Source: an uncultured Fretibacterium sp. (GTDB lineage: Bacteria; Synergistota; Synergistia; Synergistales; Aminobacteriaceae). From it: 8,119 nucleotides of DNA. Of this stretch, positions 1 through 6,464 are shown piece by piece. Made by a program: the position numbers and the translations under genes. The notes under the pieces were generated by a model, which was given only the letters and a program-made list of their open reading frames with translations, was not told where the DNA came from and did not search any database. Every line of letters starts with the position of its first letter. Positions within the stretch are counted from its first letter, which is position 1. The DNA is taken from assembly GCA_937915755.1 (NCBI GenBank), contig CALGGR010000276.1, positions 1 to 8,119 of the forward strand, read 5' to 3'.

Positions 1-1267
1 GGTCTCCAACGGCAAATAGTTTTGAATCTTCCCTGTAATTCTTGAGGGCTTCGATCATGCTGAACTGCAAAGGGTCTGTGTCCTGAAATTCGTCAACGAG
101 AACATGCTTGAACGTTTTGCGGATTCCTTTTTGCTCTATGGTTTTCTTCGCGTGAAGTATCATGTCCGAAAACGAGAGAAGACCACGCTTTGACTTCATG
201 CTGTCCCAAATTCCCCACGAGACCGCGCAGAATTTCAGGAGAGTTCTTCTCATAGCTTCTTCTTCAGGTGAGATAGGTGATTTGAAATTGGCTGCTATAT
301 TCTTCAGTGTTGAGGGCTGACTCTTCCGCCACCCTGACAAAGTATCTCCAACAGGCGTATCACGTATTGCGAGAAGTGCCTTCGTTTTGCCTATAAAGTC
401 TGGCCTGCTTGTTATATCGGCGTAGAAACTTCGCACTCCATCATTATCAGAAGGAGGGTTTGCCCTTGAGGTGTCAAGAAAATTTTTGAGCGAGTTCCCA
501 GCTGCGTCAGTGGTCTTAACGTCGGAAATATGCACATCCTTCCACAATAGCCAAGCGTTCCGCCATTCTCTGCTCAACAGTGACATGACCGAACGCCCTG
601 CCTTAGTGATAAGCTCCGAGTCATCTTTCGACCATTTCATCATATCTTCCCATGAAAGCCCCGACGACGAATGAAGGTCAGCCGTCTTATACGCAAGCTG
701 TGCGAGATTCCTTGCCCCCCATTTCCCGACAGCCGCGCTCATGTATCCATCGTGATCGAGAGCCTCAGCAGCCTTGAGGATTTCACCGCCCGTGTAATTC
801 TGTGCGAGCCTCTCAAGTCCTGCAAACTCAACAGCGTTCTTCAAGTCCTCCCAAAATGACTGCTCCTGATGCGCCGAAATAACCGAAGCTCTTGGGTCAA
901 TGTCAAGCGACAACCCCGACTCTCGTATCAGCCTCGTGGAAAACGCATGTATCGTCGAAATCCACGAATCACTCAGGCCGTCAAGAATATTCTGCTTACG
1001 TTCTTGATCAGGATAATCTTTGAGTGAGGCTTCTATGAGGGATTCTATTCGTGCTTTCATCTCACCTGCCGCTGCTTCGGTGTAAGTCAGAGTGAGAATG
1101 TCGGAAGGCAACAATTCATCATCATCAAGCAGCAATCTCAAGTAACGTTGTGAGAGAACCCAAGTTTTTCCCGTACCTGCTCCGGCTTCGACGGTTATCG
1201 TGGGATCATCGGCGGTTATGGCTTCGCGCTGTCCTTTCGGGGTATCGTATGGTAATGAAAATTTCAA
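1..1267 (-). CDS. UvrD/RecB/AddA-type ATP-dependent DNA helicase, N-terminal part (3' end off the window)
   Basis: This is a superfamily 1A helicase, probably the AddA/RecB type that unwinds DNA ends in recombinational repair. The minus strand is open from a TTG at 1267 to the left edge (422 codons). Visible motifs are Walker A AGAGTGKT (residues 28-35), motif Ia LTYTEAAAGEMKARI (about 60-74), motif Ib STIHAF (about 104-109) and the DEXX-box VDEFQDTDPLQ (from residue 391). The edge cuts just after VGD, where motif III of the family would follow. The long stretch between motifs Ib and II matches the insertion (1B) domain of AddA/RecB. TTG is chosen as start because AGGAG lies 8 nt upstream and the Walker A then falls at the usual distance from the N-terminus. 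The nuclease domain that would separate AddA/RecB from plain UvrD/PcrA is outside the window. TIHAF followed by RLIRES resembles RecB/AddA more than PcrA. It diverges from the unrecognised gene at 1404. Confidence 0.88.
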   Translation of the reverse strand, partial: MKFSLPYDTPKGQREAITADDPTITVEAGAGTGKTWVLSQRYLRLLLDDDELLPSDILTLTYTEAAAGEMKARIESLIEASLKDYPDQERKQNILDGLSDSWISTIHAFSTRLIRESGLSLDIDPRASVISAHQEQSFWEDLKNAVEFAGLERLAQNYTGGEILKAAEALDHDGYMSAAVGKWGARNLAQLAYKTADLHSSSGLSWEDMMKWSKDDSELITKAGRSVMSLLSREWRNAWLLWKDVHISDVKTTDAAGNSLKNFLDTSRANPPSDNDGVRSFYADITSRPDFIGKTKALLAIRDTPVGDTLSGWRKSQPSTLKNIAANFKSPISPEEEAMRRTLLKFCAVSWGIWDSMKSKRGLLSFSDMILHAKKTIEQKGIRKTFKHVLVDEFQDTDPLQFSMIEALKNYREDSKLFAVGD

Positions 1268-1275
1268 CGTAAAGA

Positions 1276-1280
1276 CTCCT
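1276..1280 (-). promoter_or_regulatory. Ribosome binding site of the helicase gene
   Basis: AGGAG on the minus strand, within GAGAGGAG, sits 8 nt before the TTG at 1267. It decides the choice of this non-ATG start. Confidence 0.7.
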
Positions 1281-1295
1281 CTCAATAAAAGTGTC

Positions 1296-1322
1296 GATAT
1301 TATATTGCAAACTCATAATATC
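1296..1322. repeat. Perfect 8-bp inverted repeat, possible operator
   Basis: GATATTAT (1296-1303) and ATAATATC (1315-1322) are exact reverse complements separated by 11 bp, centred near 1309. They lie between the divergent helicase and repeat-protein genes. The arms overlap the candidate -10 boxes of the minus strand (TATAAT at 1304-1299; TGATATTAT at 1323-1315), which is where a dimeric repressor would bind. The arms are AT-rich, so chance is a real alternative. Seen: the repeat. Inferred: the operator role. Confidence 0.4.
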
Positions 1323-1323
1323 A
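1299..1323 (-). promoter_or_regulatory. Candidate promoter of the helicase gene
   Basis: Two -10-like hexamers are read on the minus strand. One is TATTAT (1320-1315) preceded by TGA, giving an extended -10 of TGATATTAT. The other is TATAAT at 1304-1299. Neither has a good -35 at 16-18 nt, so the extended -10 version is more plausible. Either would give a leader of roughly 25-40 nt with an AGGAG before the TTG start. Confidence 0.35.
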
Positions 1324-1328
1324 CATGC

Positions 1329-1362
1329 TTGACAAAAAACTGGGGTGGAGGGGGGGTAAAAT
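1329..1362 (+). promoter_or_regulatory. Candidate promoter of the repeat/membrane protein gene, with over-long G-rich spacer
   Basis: A consensus -35 TTGACA (1329-1334) is followed by TAAAAT (1357-1362) as a possible -10. The spacer is 22 nt instead of the usual 16-18. It holds a G-rich stretch (1342-1356, 14 of 15 bases G except for a T and an A interrupting), ending in a run of seven G (1350-1356). The match of both hexamers is good, but the spacing is not, so promoter strength may depend on the length of the G run, or the real -10 may be elsewhere. Confidence 0.35.
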
Positions 1363-1390
1363 ATTTTCTATCAGCACTTTTTAGTACTCA

Positions 1391-1398
1391 AGGAGGGG
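1391..1398 (+). promoter_or_regulatory. Ribosome binding site deciding the start at 1404
   Basis: AGGAGGGG lies 5 nt before ATG 1404. It rules out the upstream in-frame start near 1200, which would place 68 extra codons over the divergent helicase gene and the control region. Confidence 0.85.
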
Positions 1399-1403
1399 AT
1401 TTT

Positions 1404-3488
1404 ATGCCTGCCAAGACTTTTTCTATCTGTGGGCAGACTGTTACTGTAAGTGAAACGTATGATGCTTATAATACACTCAGGCTGCAATTCATTCAAGAAG
1501 CCTCAAGTGCGGCTCAGGTGTTCGGGAAAAGATACGACTCTTACGGGAATATTGACAACGTTATCGAACATGGACTTGAGGACGGCTTAGGGATAATCGC
1601 GGGAATCATCGACAGAGTTGTGATTAACGGAGTTCTCATGAAGCTGAAAATCTACGACATCGACGATGAACGTTTCTTCAGGGAGTTCTATCAGGACAAA
1701 TATTTTCTCTGGGGTGATGCTTTCGACGAGGTTCAGGATCAGTACATGGCCATAAGGCTTGAGCAAAAGCAGCTCGATGAGTACCGCACTATGAGGAGGC
1801 AGAATCGTTCGCGCTGGGTAGGCGGAGGCTTCGGAATCGGCGGAGCATTGAAGGGCGCAGCTAAGGCTGGAGCAATGAACATGGCCAGCGGTGCGCTTCA
1901 CGGACTGTTCAACGCGGGCGCAAAGGCTATCAGCATGGCAAGTGAGAGCAGTCAGAAATCTTCCCTCTACAAAAACAGCGCAACCAAGAATACACTCATC
2001 GGCGGAATATGGAGTTCGGTGTATCAGATTCACTTTGCTGTCTGGGAAATTCTTGAGAGGCACAACGGAAGGATGAATGTTTCGTGCCTGACTTCGGGAG
2101 CTGAGAAGAAAGCGGAGGCCACTGTCAACAACTTTGCGAGAATGCCGAAGAAAGATGTCCTCGCAGTTTTGCCGCAGACCATGCTCCTTAATCCATACAA
2201 TGAGGAGCTGTACAAGAGTCTTTTCTCGATATTCGGAGATTCTGACGGAGGGCTTCAGAAGGCAGCTCGGTATTTCGGGGTTGATACGTCATTCATCACC
2301 GAAGGGAAGGAAGCGTTAGCCGATAAAATTTTCGCGGACATAAAGCATGAGCTTGGAAAATCAGAACAGGCAGCCCTGAGCGCAAAGGCGGAGTATGAAA
2401 TTGCCCTAGAAGCTAACGGTGTCGGGGATACTTTGTCGGCACAGAACAACCTCAAAGCAATAGAGGCCACGCTGAGAGATTATGACGTTAAGGCGAGGAC
2501 GTTTGACGGTGAGACTTTCCGTTCCCGCGCTGAGGCTGATGAGGCAAGAAAATCCGTTGAGGACTTTGAACGCTCCATTAAGGCCTGCGAGTACGAGAAA
2601 TCAGAGGAGAACGCCCGCAAAGCTCTCGAAATCATAATGGCTTATGACGCGAAGACTTCTTCAGCAAAGAAACGCGTTGAGGCAAAACGTGAAGAGATCG
2701 GGAAAATCTTGGTGGACTTCGATGTCGAAGCTCGCAGCGTAACGTCCCGTGTGAAAAAGACGACGTTCGACACAAGAGAAGAAGCCGTGAAAGCCCGCGA
2801 AGAAGTCTTAGAAATCAACAAACTTCTTTACGGTCTTGACTACGAACACTCAGAGGACGACGCGAGGAAGGCACTTGAGAGACTTGAAGGGTACAGCCCC
2901 AGCTTCAGGAGAATCTTCAACGATTACTTGGACAAGCTGAAAACTCTTCTCTCTTCCTTCGACACAGAGGCAAGTACGGTCAGTTTCAGCGGCCAGACTG
3001 TTGTGCTTGACAGAGAGGAAGCCGAAAAGATCAAAGCCATGCCGGAGTTCAATGAGCTTACTGTGAGCTGGGAAGAGTACAAGTCCGAAAGAACCGACGG
3101 AGCATTGAATCACATTGCTGAACTTCTGGAGAAGATGCCACCAAAGATTCGCAAGTCATTTTGGGGATTGATGAGTGAGTTCGAGACGGAACAGAAGAAT
3201 ATGGTGAGCAATGTCGGAAGCCCTCTCAAGTGGGGATTAGTGTTCGTGTGCTGTTACGTGTTTATGGAGAGCATACCATCGTTGCAAGCTTCAAGCGGTC
3301 ATAATGCGGTATTTAATTTCGCTGGGCTTATAGCTTTGGTGATGATGCCTGTATCAATAGTAAAGGGTATCATGGCTATGATCAAGCGCCGTAAATCAAA
3401 GAAGTCCTCCGAATACCTCAGCGACTTCGAGAAACTTTCCTCGCAGTCAAAAGAGTACCGCAACTTCAAGATTGCGAACAAGAAATAG
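1404..3488 (+). CDS. Unrecognised 694-residue protein with three tandem ~80-residue repeats and C-terminal membrane segments
   Basis: I do not recognise this family. Layout: an N-terminal soluble region (1-135); a Gly/Ala-rich, small-residue segment (139-180, beginning GGGFGIGGALKGAAKAGA); a mixed region (195-315) with a hydrophobic stretch near 198-216; then a charged helical region (315-600). The helical region holds three repeats starting at L357 (LRDYDVKA), L436 (LVDFDVEA) and L516 (LSSFDTEA). Units 1 and 2 both continue with an F-D/R-x-R-E/A-E-A-x-x-A-R type motif and a Y-E-x-S-E-x-x-A-R-K-A-L-E segment (398-409 and 480-491). Two membrane segments follow at about 607-627 and 635-658, then a basic Lys/Arg-rich tail (661-694). 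There is no signal peptide, so most of the chain is probably cytosolic and anchored at the C-terminus, as inferred from the basic flank. ATG 1404 is set by AGGAGGGG 5 nt upstream. No nucleotide-binding or catalytic motif is visible. It is convergent with the ferredoxin gene. Confidence 0.85.
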   Translation: MPAKTFSICGQTVTVSETYDAYNTLRLQFIQEASSAAQVFGKRYDSYGNIDNVIEHGLEDGLGIIAGIIDRVVINGVLMKLKIYDIDDERFFREFYQDKYFLWGDAFDEVQDQYMAIRLEQKQLDEYRTMRRQNRSRWVGGGFGIGGALKGAAKAGAMNMASGALHGLFNAGAKAISMASESSQKSSLYKNSATKNTLIGGIWSSVYQIHFAVWEILERHNGRMNVSCLTSGAEKKAEATVNNFARMPKKDVLAVLPQTMLLNPYNEELYKSLFSIFGDSDGGLQKAARYFGVDTSFITEGKEALADKIFADIKHELGKSEQAALSAKAEYEIALEANGVGDTLSAQNNLKAIEATLRDYDVKARTFDGETFRSRAEADEARKSVEDFERSIKACEYEKSEENARKALEIIMAYDAKTSSAKKRVEAKREEIGKILVDFDVEARSVTSRVKKTTFDTREEAVKAREEVLEINKLLYGLDYEHSEDDARKALERLEGYSPSFRRIFNDYLDKLKTLLSSFDTEASTVSFSGQTVVLDREEAEKIKAMPEFNELTVSWEEYKSERTDGALNHIAELLEKMPPKIRKSFWGLMSEFETEQKNMVSNVGSPLKWGLVFVCCYVFMESIPSLQASSGHNAVFNFAGLIALVMMPVSIVKGIMAMIKRRKSKKSSEYLSDFEKLSSQSKEYRNFKIANKK
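2472..3204 (+). repeat. Coding tandem repeat, three units of about 79-80 codons
   Basis: Units begin at codons 357, 436 and 516 of the protein starting at 1404, giving periods of 79 and 80 codons. Each unit starts L-x-x-(Y/F)-D-x-(K/E)-A. Units 1 and 2 align along their length; unit 3 keeps the opening and the REEAEK portion but is more diverged. The DNA is not near-identical, so this is an old protein-level duplication. Confidence 0.7.
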
Positions 3489-3492
3489 CGCA

Positions 3493-3526
3493 CAAAAAAT
3501 CCCCGCTGCCGCAAAAGCAACGGGGA
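3493..3526 (-). terminator. Rho-independent terminator of the ferredoxin gene
   Basis: The stem TCCCCG (3500-3505) pairs with CGGGGA (3521-3526). It continues after one C/A mismatch with TGC/GCA and closes on a 7-nt loop. On the minus strand the stem is followed directly by a run of six T or more (A run 3494-3499 on plus). It lies 18 nt past the ferredoxin stop. On the plus strand the hairpin is 12 nt past the stop of the large gene but has only a weak T-rich tail, so it may work in both directions less efficiently. Confidence 0.8.
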
Positions 3527-3543
3527 CTGAATCTTTCTTGCCA

Positions 3544-3717
3544 CTACTGGGAAATTGCTGAAACGGGGCATGTGCTTACGCAAGTTCCGCACTCTACGCA
3601 CGCATCTGCATCTACCTTTGCTTTTCCGCCGTCTACTGCGATTGCTGAAACGGGGCAAGCTCCTACGCATGACTCACATCCTACGCAAGTATCCTGATCT
3701 ACTACTGCCTTTGCCAT
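3544..3717 (-). CDS. 2[4Fe-4S] ferredoxin, 57 residues
   Basis: A small soluble electron carrier of the bacterial (clostridial) ferredoxin family, which shuttles low-potential electrons between oxidoreductases in anaerobic metabolism. Two CxxCxxCxxxCP motifs are complete: C11, C14, C17, C21-P22 and C40, C43, C46, C50-P51. They can bind two [4Fe-4S] clusters by the usual crossed ligation. The length (57) is normal for the family. ATG 3717 has AGGAGG (3731-3726) 8 nt upstream. It has an extended -10 promoter and a terminator, so it is probably a single-gene transcript. Codon use is unusual: eight of ten valines are GTA and most alanines are GCA, unlike the neighbours, which suggests selection for high expression or a separate history. 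A 17-nt exact repeat encodes the CPVSAI segment after each cluster motif. The partner enzyme is not in the window. Confidence 0.93.
   Translation of the reverse strand: MAKAVVDQDTCVGCESCVGACPVSAIAVDGGKAKVDADACVECGTCVSTCPVSAISQ
3554..3657 (-). repeat. Exact 17-nt direct repeat inside the ferredoxin gene
   Basis: The 17 bases at 3554-3570 and 3641-3657 are identical and 87 bp (29 codons) apart. Both encode the CPVSAI stretch at the end of a cluster-binding half. It reflects the internal duplication of ferredoxins, here kept identical at the DNA level. Confidence 0.85.
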
Positions 3718-3725
3718 TTTAATTT

Positions 3726-3731
3726 CCTCCT
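3726..3731 (-). promoter_or_regulatory. Ribosome binding site of the ferredoxin gene
   Basis: AGGAGG on the minus strand, part of GAGAGGAGG, lies 8 nt before ATG 3717. It is the strongest Shine-Dalgarno on the minus strand of this window. Confidence 0.85.
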
Positions 3732-3790
3732 CTCGTTTAATCTTGTTCGTAACCGTTTGCCTAGAAGCCCCTCAACTTCTTGACGATGAG

Positions 3791-3799
3791 ATTATATCA
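3791..3799 (-). promoter_or_regulatory. Extended -10 promoter of the ferredoxin gene
   Basis: The minus strand reads TGATATAAT (3799-3791): a perfect TATAAT with a TGn extension. No good -35 lies at 16-18 nt, as is common for extended -10 promoters. A start near 3784 would give a leader of about 65 nt. The TGA of this element is also the stop codon of the DUF364-type gene. Confidence 0.6.
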
Positions 3800-4591
3800 C
3801 AGTGTCAACGAAAAATCCTCTGTTTGACAACACAACCTTTCAGACGAAAAATACACCCTCCACCTCAACGCTTCACATAGCCACGCGCTGCCTCCAGCCG
3901 AGATGTGAGCCTCAATCTTCACGCCGTCGTCTCCAAGAGGAACAACTAGATGCGTTACCCCAAGCCTCGCGAAAGAGTTGGGTATGGCAGGAATTCCCGG
4001 CCCTTGAAGAAAACAGCCCTTCTTCTCGCGGAGAATATTCTGCGTCGACAAAAGCCAGCGGTCTCGTATTGCTTCGGGGGAAAGCCAGACCCATTCGGCA
4101 TCACGGACAGCGCGGGAAAATTCTTCCTGCGGAAAACAGTCCTGCCTTCCCGCGAATCTGTCGTCGAAAAATGCCGAGCGCCAGCCCCAATCCCTCATGA
4201 ACGGCACCAAATCGCGCTCGTATCCCAATACCGCAACCCTGTCGCCCCTTGCACACGTCATTACAGCATCGAGGTATTGTCCGCCATCATCATCGAACGG
4301 CAGCAACACAGAACATGCCGCGCTTGCTGCTGCAAATTCCTGCGGGAACGGTGAGACGTAGAGTCCTGCGAGGTCTTTTAGGGTTGACGTTAGGAGCGAG
4401 GCCGTGTGAATTGGGCGTGAAGTGTGAGGTTCGAGTCGCGAGTCGGGAACGAAGCCAACCCCTGATCGTCCGTCATCGGCTAGAATGAAGCTAGCGTGCC
4501 AGCCCAATATAAGGCGCGAGACGTGGGAGTCCTTTCTGTCGTTCAAAGCGTGTGATAACTCGGCGAAGAAGTTACTGTTTAAGGTCGTCAA
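3797..4591 (-). CDS. DUF4213/DUF364-type protein (putative heavy-metal chelation family)
   Basis: 264 residues that I align by eye to the DUF4213 (N-terminal) plus DUF364 (C-terminal, Rossmann-like) family. The role of these proteins is poorly defined; metal chelation or corrinoid/metal metabolism has been proposed. Matching landmarks are the GVGFVP stretch (44-49), the segment before AAASAACS (87-94; most relatives carry an Asn-Ala near here, changed in this protein), GDRVAVLGY (116-124), the WVWLSPEAI strand (167-175), GPGIPAIPNSFARLGV (197-212) and SAGGSAW (231-237). It starts at TTG 4591, 20 nt inside the upstream ABC-F gene, implying translational coupling. No strong Shine-Dalgarno is visible, and an in-frame TTG at residue 16 is an alternative start. 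Its stop overlaps the ferredoxin promoter. The reading frame is certain, the family assignment moderate and the function unknown. Confidence 0.65.
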   Translation of the reverse strand: MTTLNSNFFAELSHALNDRKDSHVSRLILGWHASFILADDGRSGVGFVPDSRLEPHTSRPIHTASLLTSTLKDLAGLYVSPFPQEFAAASAACSVLLPFDDDGGQYLDAVMTCARGDRVAVLGYERDLVPFMRDWGWRSAFFDDRFAGRQDCFPQEEFSRAVRDAEWVWLSPEAIRDRWLLSTQNILREKKGCFLQGPGIPAIPNSFARLGVTHLVVPLGDDGVKIEAHISAGGSAWLCEALRWRVYFSSERLCCQTEDFSLTL

Positions 4592-6464
4592 GTTTCAGGC
4601 TCAATTCTTCCCACTGAGAATATAATTCCGAAAGCTCCCTGTCGAGATTCGCCCGCTCCGTCATCAAGCTCTGAACCTTCTGCGAATCCTTAAGTGTCTC
4701 CGGCTGACATAGCAGGCTGTCAATCTCCCCTATTCTCGATTCATGGCCAGATATGTCTTTCTCAGTTTGGGATATTTCGCGCTTAGTCTCACGGATCAGG
4801 CGGGAATTGTCCTCACGCTTGGTGGACTTAGGTTTGGTTGACGGCTTCGTGTCCTGAGCTTGGGGTGTCAACGTCTCCTCCCGTTTCTCCAAGAACCACG
4901 AGTAATTTCCCGGATAATCGTAGAGTTTCCCGTCCCTGATTTCAAGCACACGTTCGGAAAGCGCGTCAAGAAAATGTCGGTCATGTGAGACGATCAGCAA
5001 TGTAGCCTGATACTTCAGCAATGCCCTCTCAACAATTTCGCGTGTGTCAACGTCAAGGTGATTCGTAGGTTCGTCGAGTATCAGGAAATTCGTCTCCTCC
5101 AGCATCAGTTTGTAGAGTGCCAACCTTGCCTTCTCACCGCCAGAAAGTACGCTCGCGGGCTTGAAGATTTCGTCCCCTGAAAATAGAAATGCTCCGAGAA
5201 GGTTGCGGCGTTCAACATCATTCAGCTTCGATGAAACACTCCTCGCTTCCTCCCAGACAGTGTTTGAATAGTTGATGTTCTGCGCGCTCTCTTGGGAGTA
5301 ATAAGAGAACTTCACGTTATGGCCGAGCTTCACCGTCCCTGATGTTGGGGCTTCCGTGAGACTTAGGAGACGGAGCAATGTCGATTTCCCTGCACCATTC
5401 ACTCCGACAAGTGCGACTCTCTCTCCTCGTTCAACAACAAAATTGACGCCGTCAAAGACTTTCACGCCGTCATAATACTTCGCAAGGTCTGAGGCTCTAA
5501 GGACTTCACGGCCGCTCGGTGGTGCTTCGGGGATTGTGAGCTTAACGGACTTGCTTCCCTGTGAAAGTTCAATGCGCTCAATTTTCTCAAGCTGCTTTAT
5601 TCGGCTCTGGACTTGCGCGGCTTTGGTGGCTTTATACCTGAAGCGGTTCACGAACGACTCTATCCTCTGAATCTCAGACTGCTGTCGGGCAAATGCTTTC
5701 TCCAAGAGTTCACGGCTCTGCTCTTTTGCTGCTATGTAGTCGTCATAACTGCAAGGGTAAATAGTGATTACCCCACACTCAAGATCGGCTATAGTGTCGG
5801 CCATGTTTTCAAGAAATCTAGTGTCATGTGATACCGATACGACCGCGCCTTTGTGTGTCCTCAGCCAGCCTTCAAGCCATTCCATTGACTCGGTGTCGAG
5901 GTGGTTAGTAGGCTCGTCAAGGAGTAAGACGTCAGGAGATGACAGCAATAATCCGGCCATTGTGATACGCATCTTCCAGCCGCCCGAAAAGTCAGCGCAG
6001 TTCTTGGCCTCCTCGCCTTTTCTGAAACCGAGACCGTGCAAAACTTTCATAGCCATAGCCTCAAATGAAAAGCCTCCAGCGTCCTCAAATCTCCGTTCCA
6101 AGCGAGAATGTTCAGTGAGCAATGATTCATGATTTTCAGGAGAACGCGATAGTTCTTCCTCAACTGCCCGGAGTTTTGCCTCGATTACGGAGATTCCAGC
6201 TTTGTCCTTGAGGTATTGCATTAGCGGGACGGGTTCGAGTTCCGCAAGGTCTTGGGGAAGATAGCCGACAGTGAGTCCGCGTGAACGTTCGATTGTTCCG
6301 CCGTCAGGGTCAATCTCGCCGATTATCGTACGGAGAAGTGTAGTTTTTCCCGCGCCGTTCGCGCCGACAATGCCAATTCGGGCCGTGTTCGTGATTTGAA
6401 GGTTAAGCCCGCGAAATATTACGTGTTCGCCGAATGATAAGGTTAAATTTCGTATGTCAATCAT
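4572..6464 (-). CDS. ABC-F family ATPase (ribosome-associated translation factor type), 630 residues
   Basis: A soluble twin-cassette ATPase of the ABC-F family (relatives Uup, EttA, YheS, YdiF), which act at the ribosomal E site on stalled or paused ribosomes; a few protect against antibiotics. Cassette 1: Walker A GANGAGKT (34-41), signature SGGWK (160-164), Walker B LLLDEP (180-185), switch His213. The inter-domain linker (about 235-310, P-site tolerance region) is rich in basic and helical residues (RFRYKATKAAQVQSR). Cassette 2: Walker A GVNGAGKS (354-361), signature SGGEK (441-445), Walker B LILDEP (461-466), His494. The C-terminal extension (about 545-630) is a predicted coiled coil, as in Uup/YdiF-like members. 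No transmembrane domain is present. The first signature has Trp after SGG, common in this family. ATG 6464 is fixed by an in-frame TAG just upstream, and there is no evident Shine-Dalgarno. The exact subfamily cannot be decided by eye. Confidence 0.92.
   Translation of the reverse strand: MIDIRNLTLSFGEHVIFRGLNLQITNTARIGIVGANGAGKTTLLRTIIGEIDPDGGTIERSRGLTVGYLPQDLAELEPVPLMQYLKDKAGISVIEAKLRAVEEELSRSPENHESLLTEHSRLERRFEDAGGFSFEAMAMKVLHGLGFRKGEEAKNCADFSGGWKMRITMAGLLLSSPDVLLLDEPTNHLDTESMEWLEGWLRTHKGAVVSVSHDTRFLENMADTIADLECGVITIYPCSYDDYIAAKEQSRELLEKAFARQQSEIQRIESFVNRFRYKATKAAQVQSRIKQLEKIERIELSQGSKSVKLTIPEAPPSGREVLRASDLAKYYDGVKVFDGVNFVVERGERVALVGVNGAGKSTLLRLLSLTEAPTSGTVKLGHNVKFSYYSQESAQNINYSNTVWEEARSVSSKLNDVERRNLLGAFLFSGDEIFKPASVLSGGEKARLALYKLMLEETNFLILDEPTNHLDVDTREIVERALLKYQATLLIVSHDRHFLDALSERVLEIRDGKLYDYPGNYSWFLEKREETLTPQAQDTKPSTKPKSTKREDNSRLIRETKREISQTEKDISGHESRIGEIDSLLCQPETLKDSQKVQSLMTERANLDRELSELYSQWEELSLKLDDLKQ

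Noticed and set aside
471..859. Two short plus-strand open frames
   Set aside because: They lie inside the minus-strand helicase gene, whose motifs are clear; they show no family features and no ribosome binding site.
1342..1356. G-quadruplex in the control region
   Set aside because: There are not four separate runs of three or more G; at best a two-layer structure could form, which is weak evidence. The homopolymer itself is reported instead.
1200..1403. N-terminal extension of the large protein from an upstream start near 1200
   Set aside because: The extension overlaps the helicase coding sequence on the other strand, encodes a low-quality sequence through the promoter region and the poly-G tract, and the strong AGGAGGGG site points to ATG 1404.
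1587..2063. 158-codon minus-strand open frame
   Set aside because: It is antisense to the large plus-strand gene, with composition typical of a shadow frame and no initiation signal.
3299..3670. 123-codon minus-strand open frame with Arg/Cys-rich sequence
   Set aside because: It runs in another frame across the ferredoxin, the terminator and the end of the large gene; the true ferredoxin frame carries both cluster motifs and a ribosome binding site.
3802..4488. Several plus-strand open frames opposite the DUF364-type gene
   Set aside because: They are antisense shadows: low-complexity, without recognisable domains, while the minus-strand frame aligns to a protein family and overlaps the ABC-F gene as in an operon.
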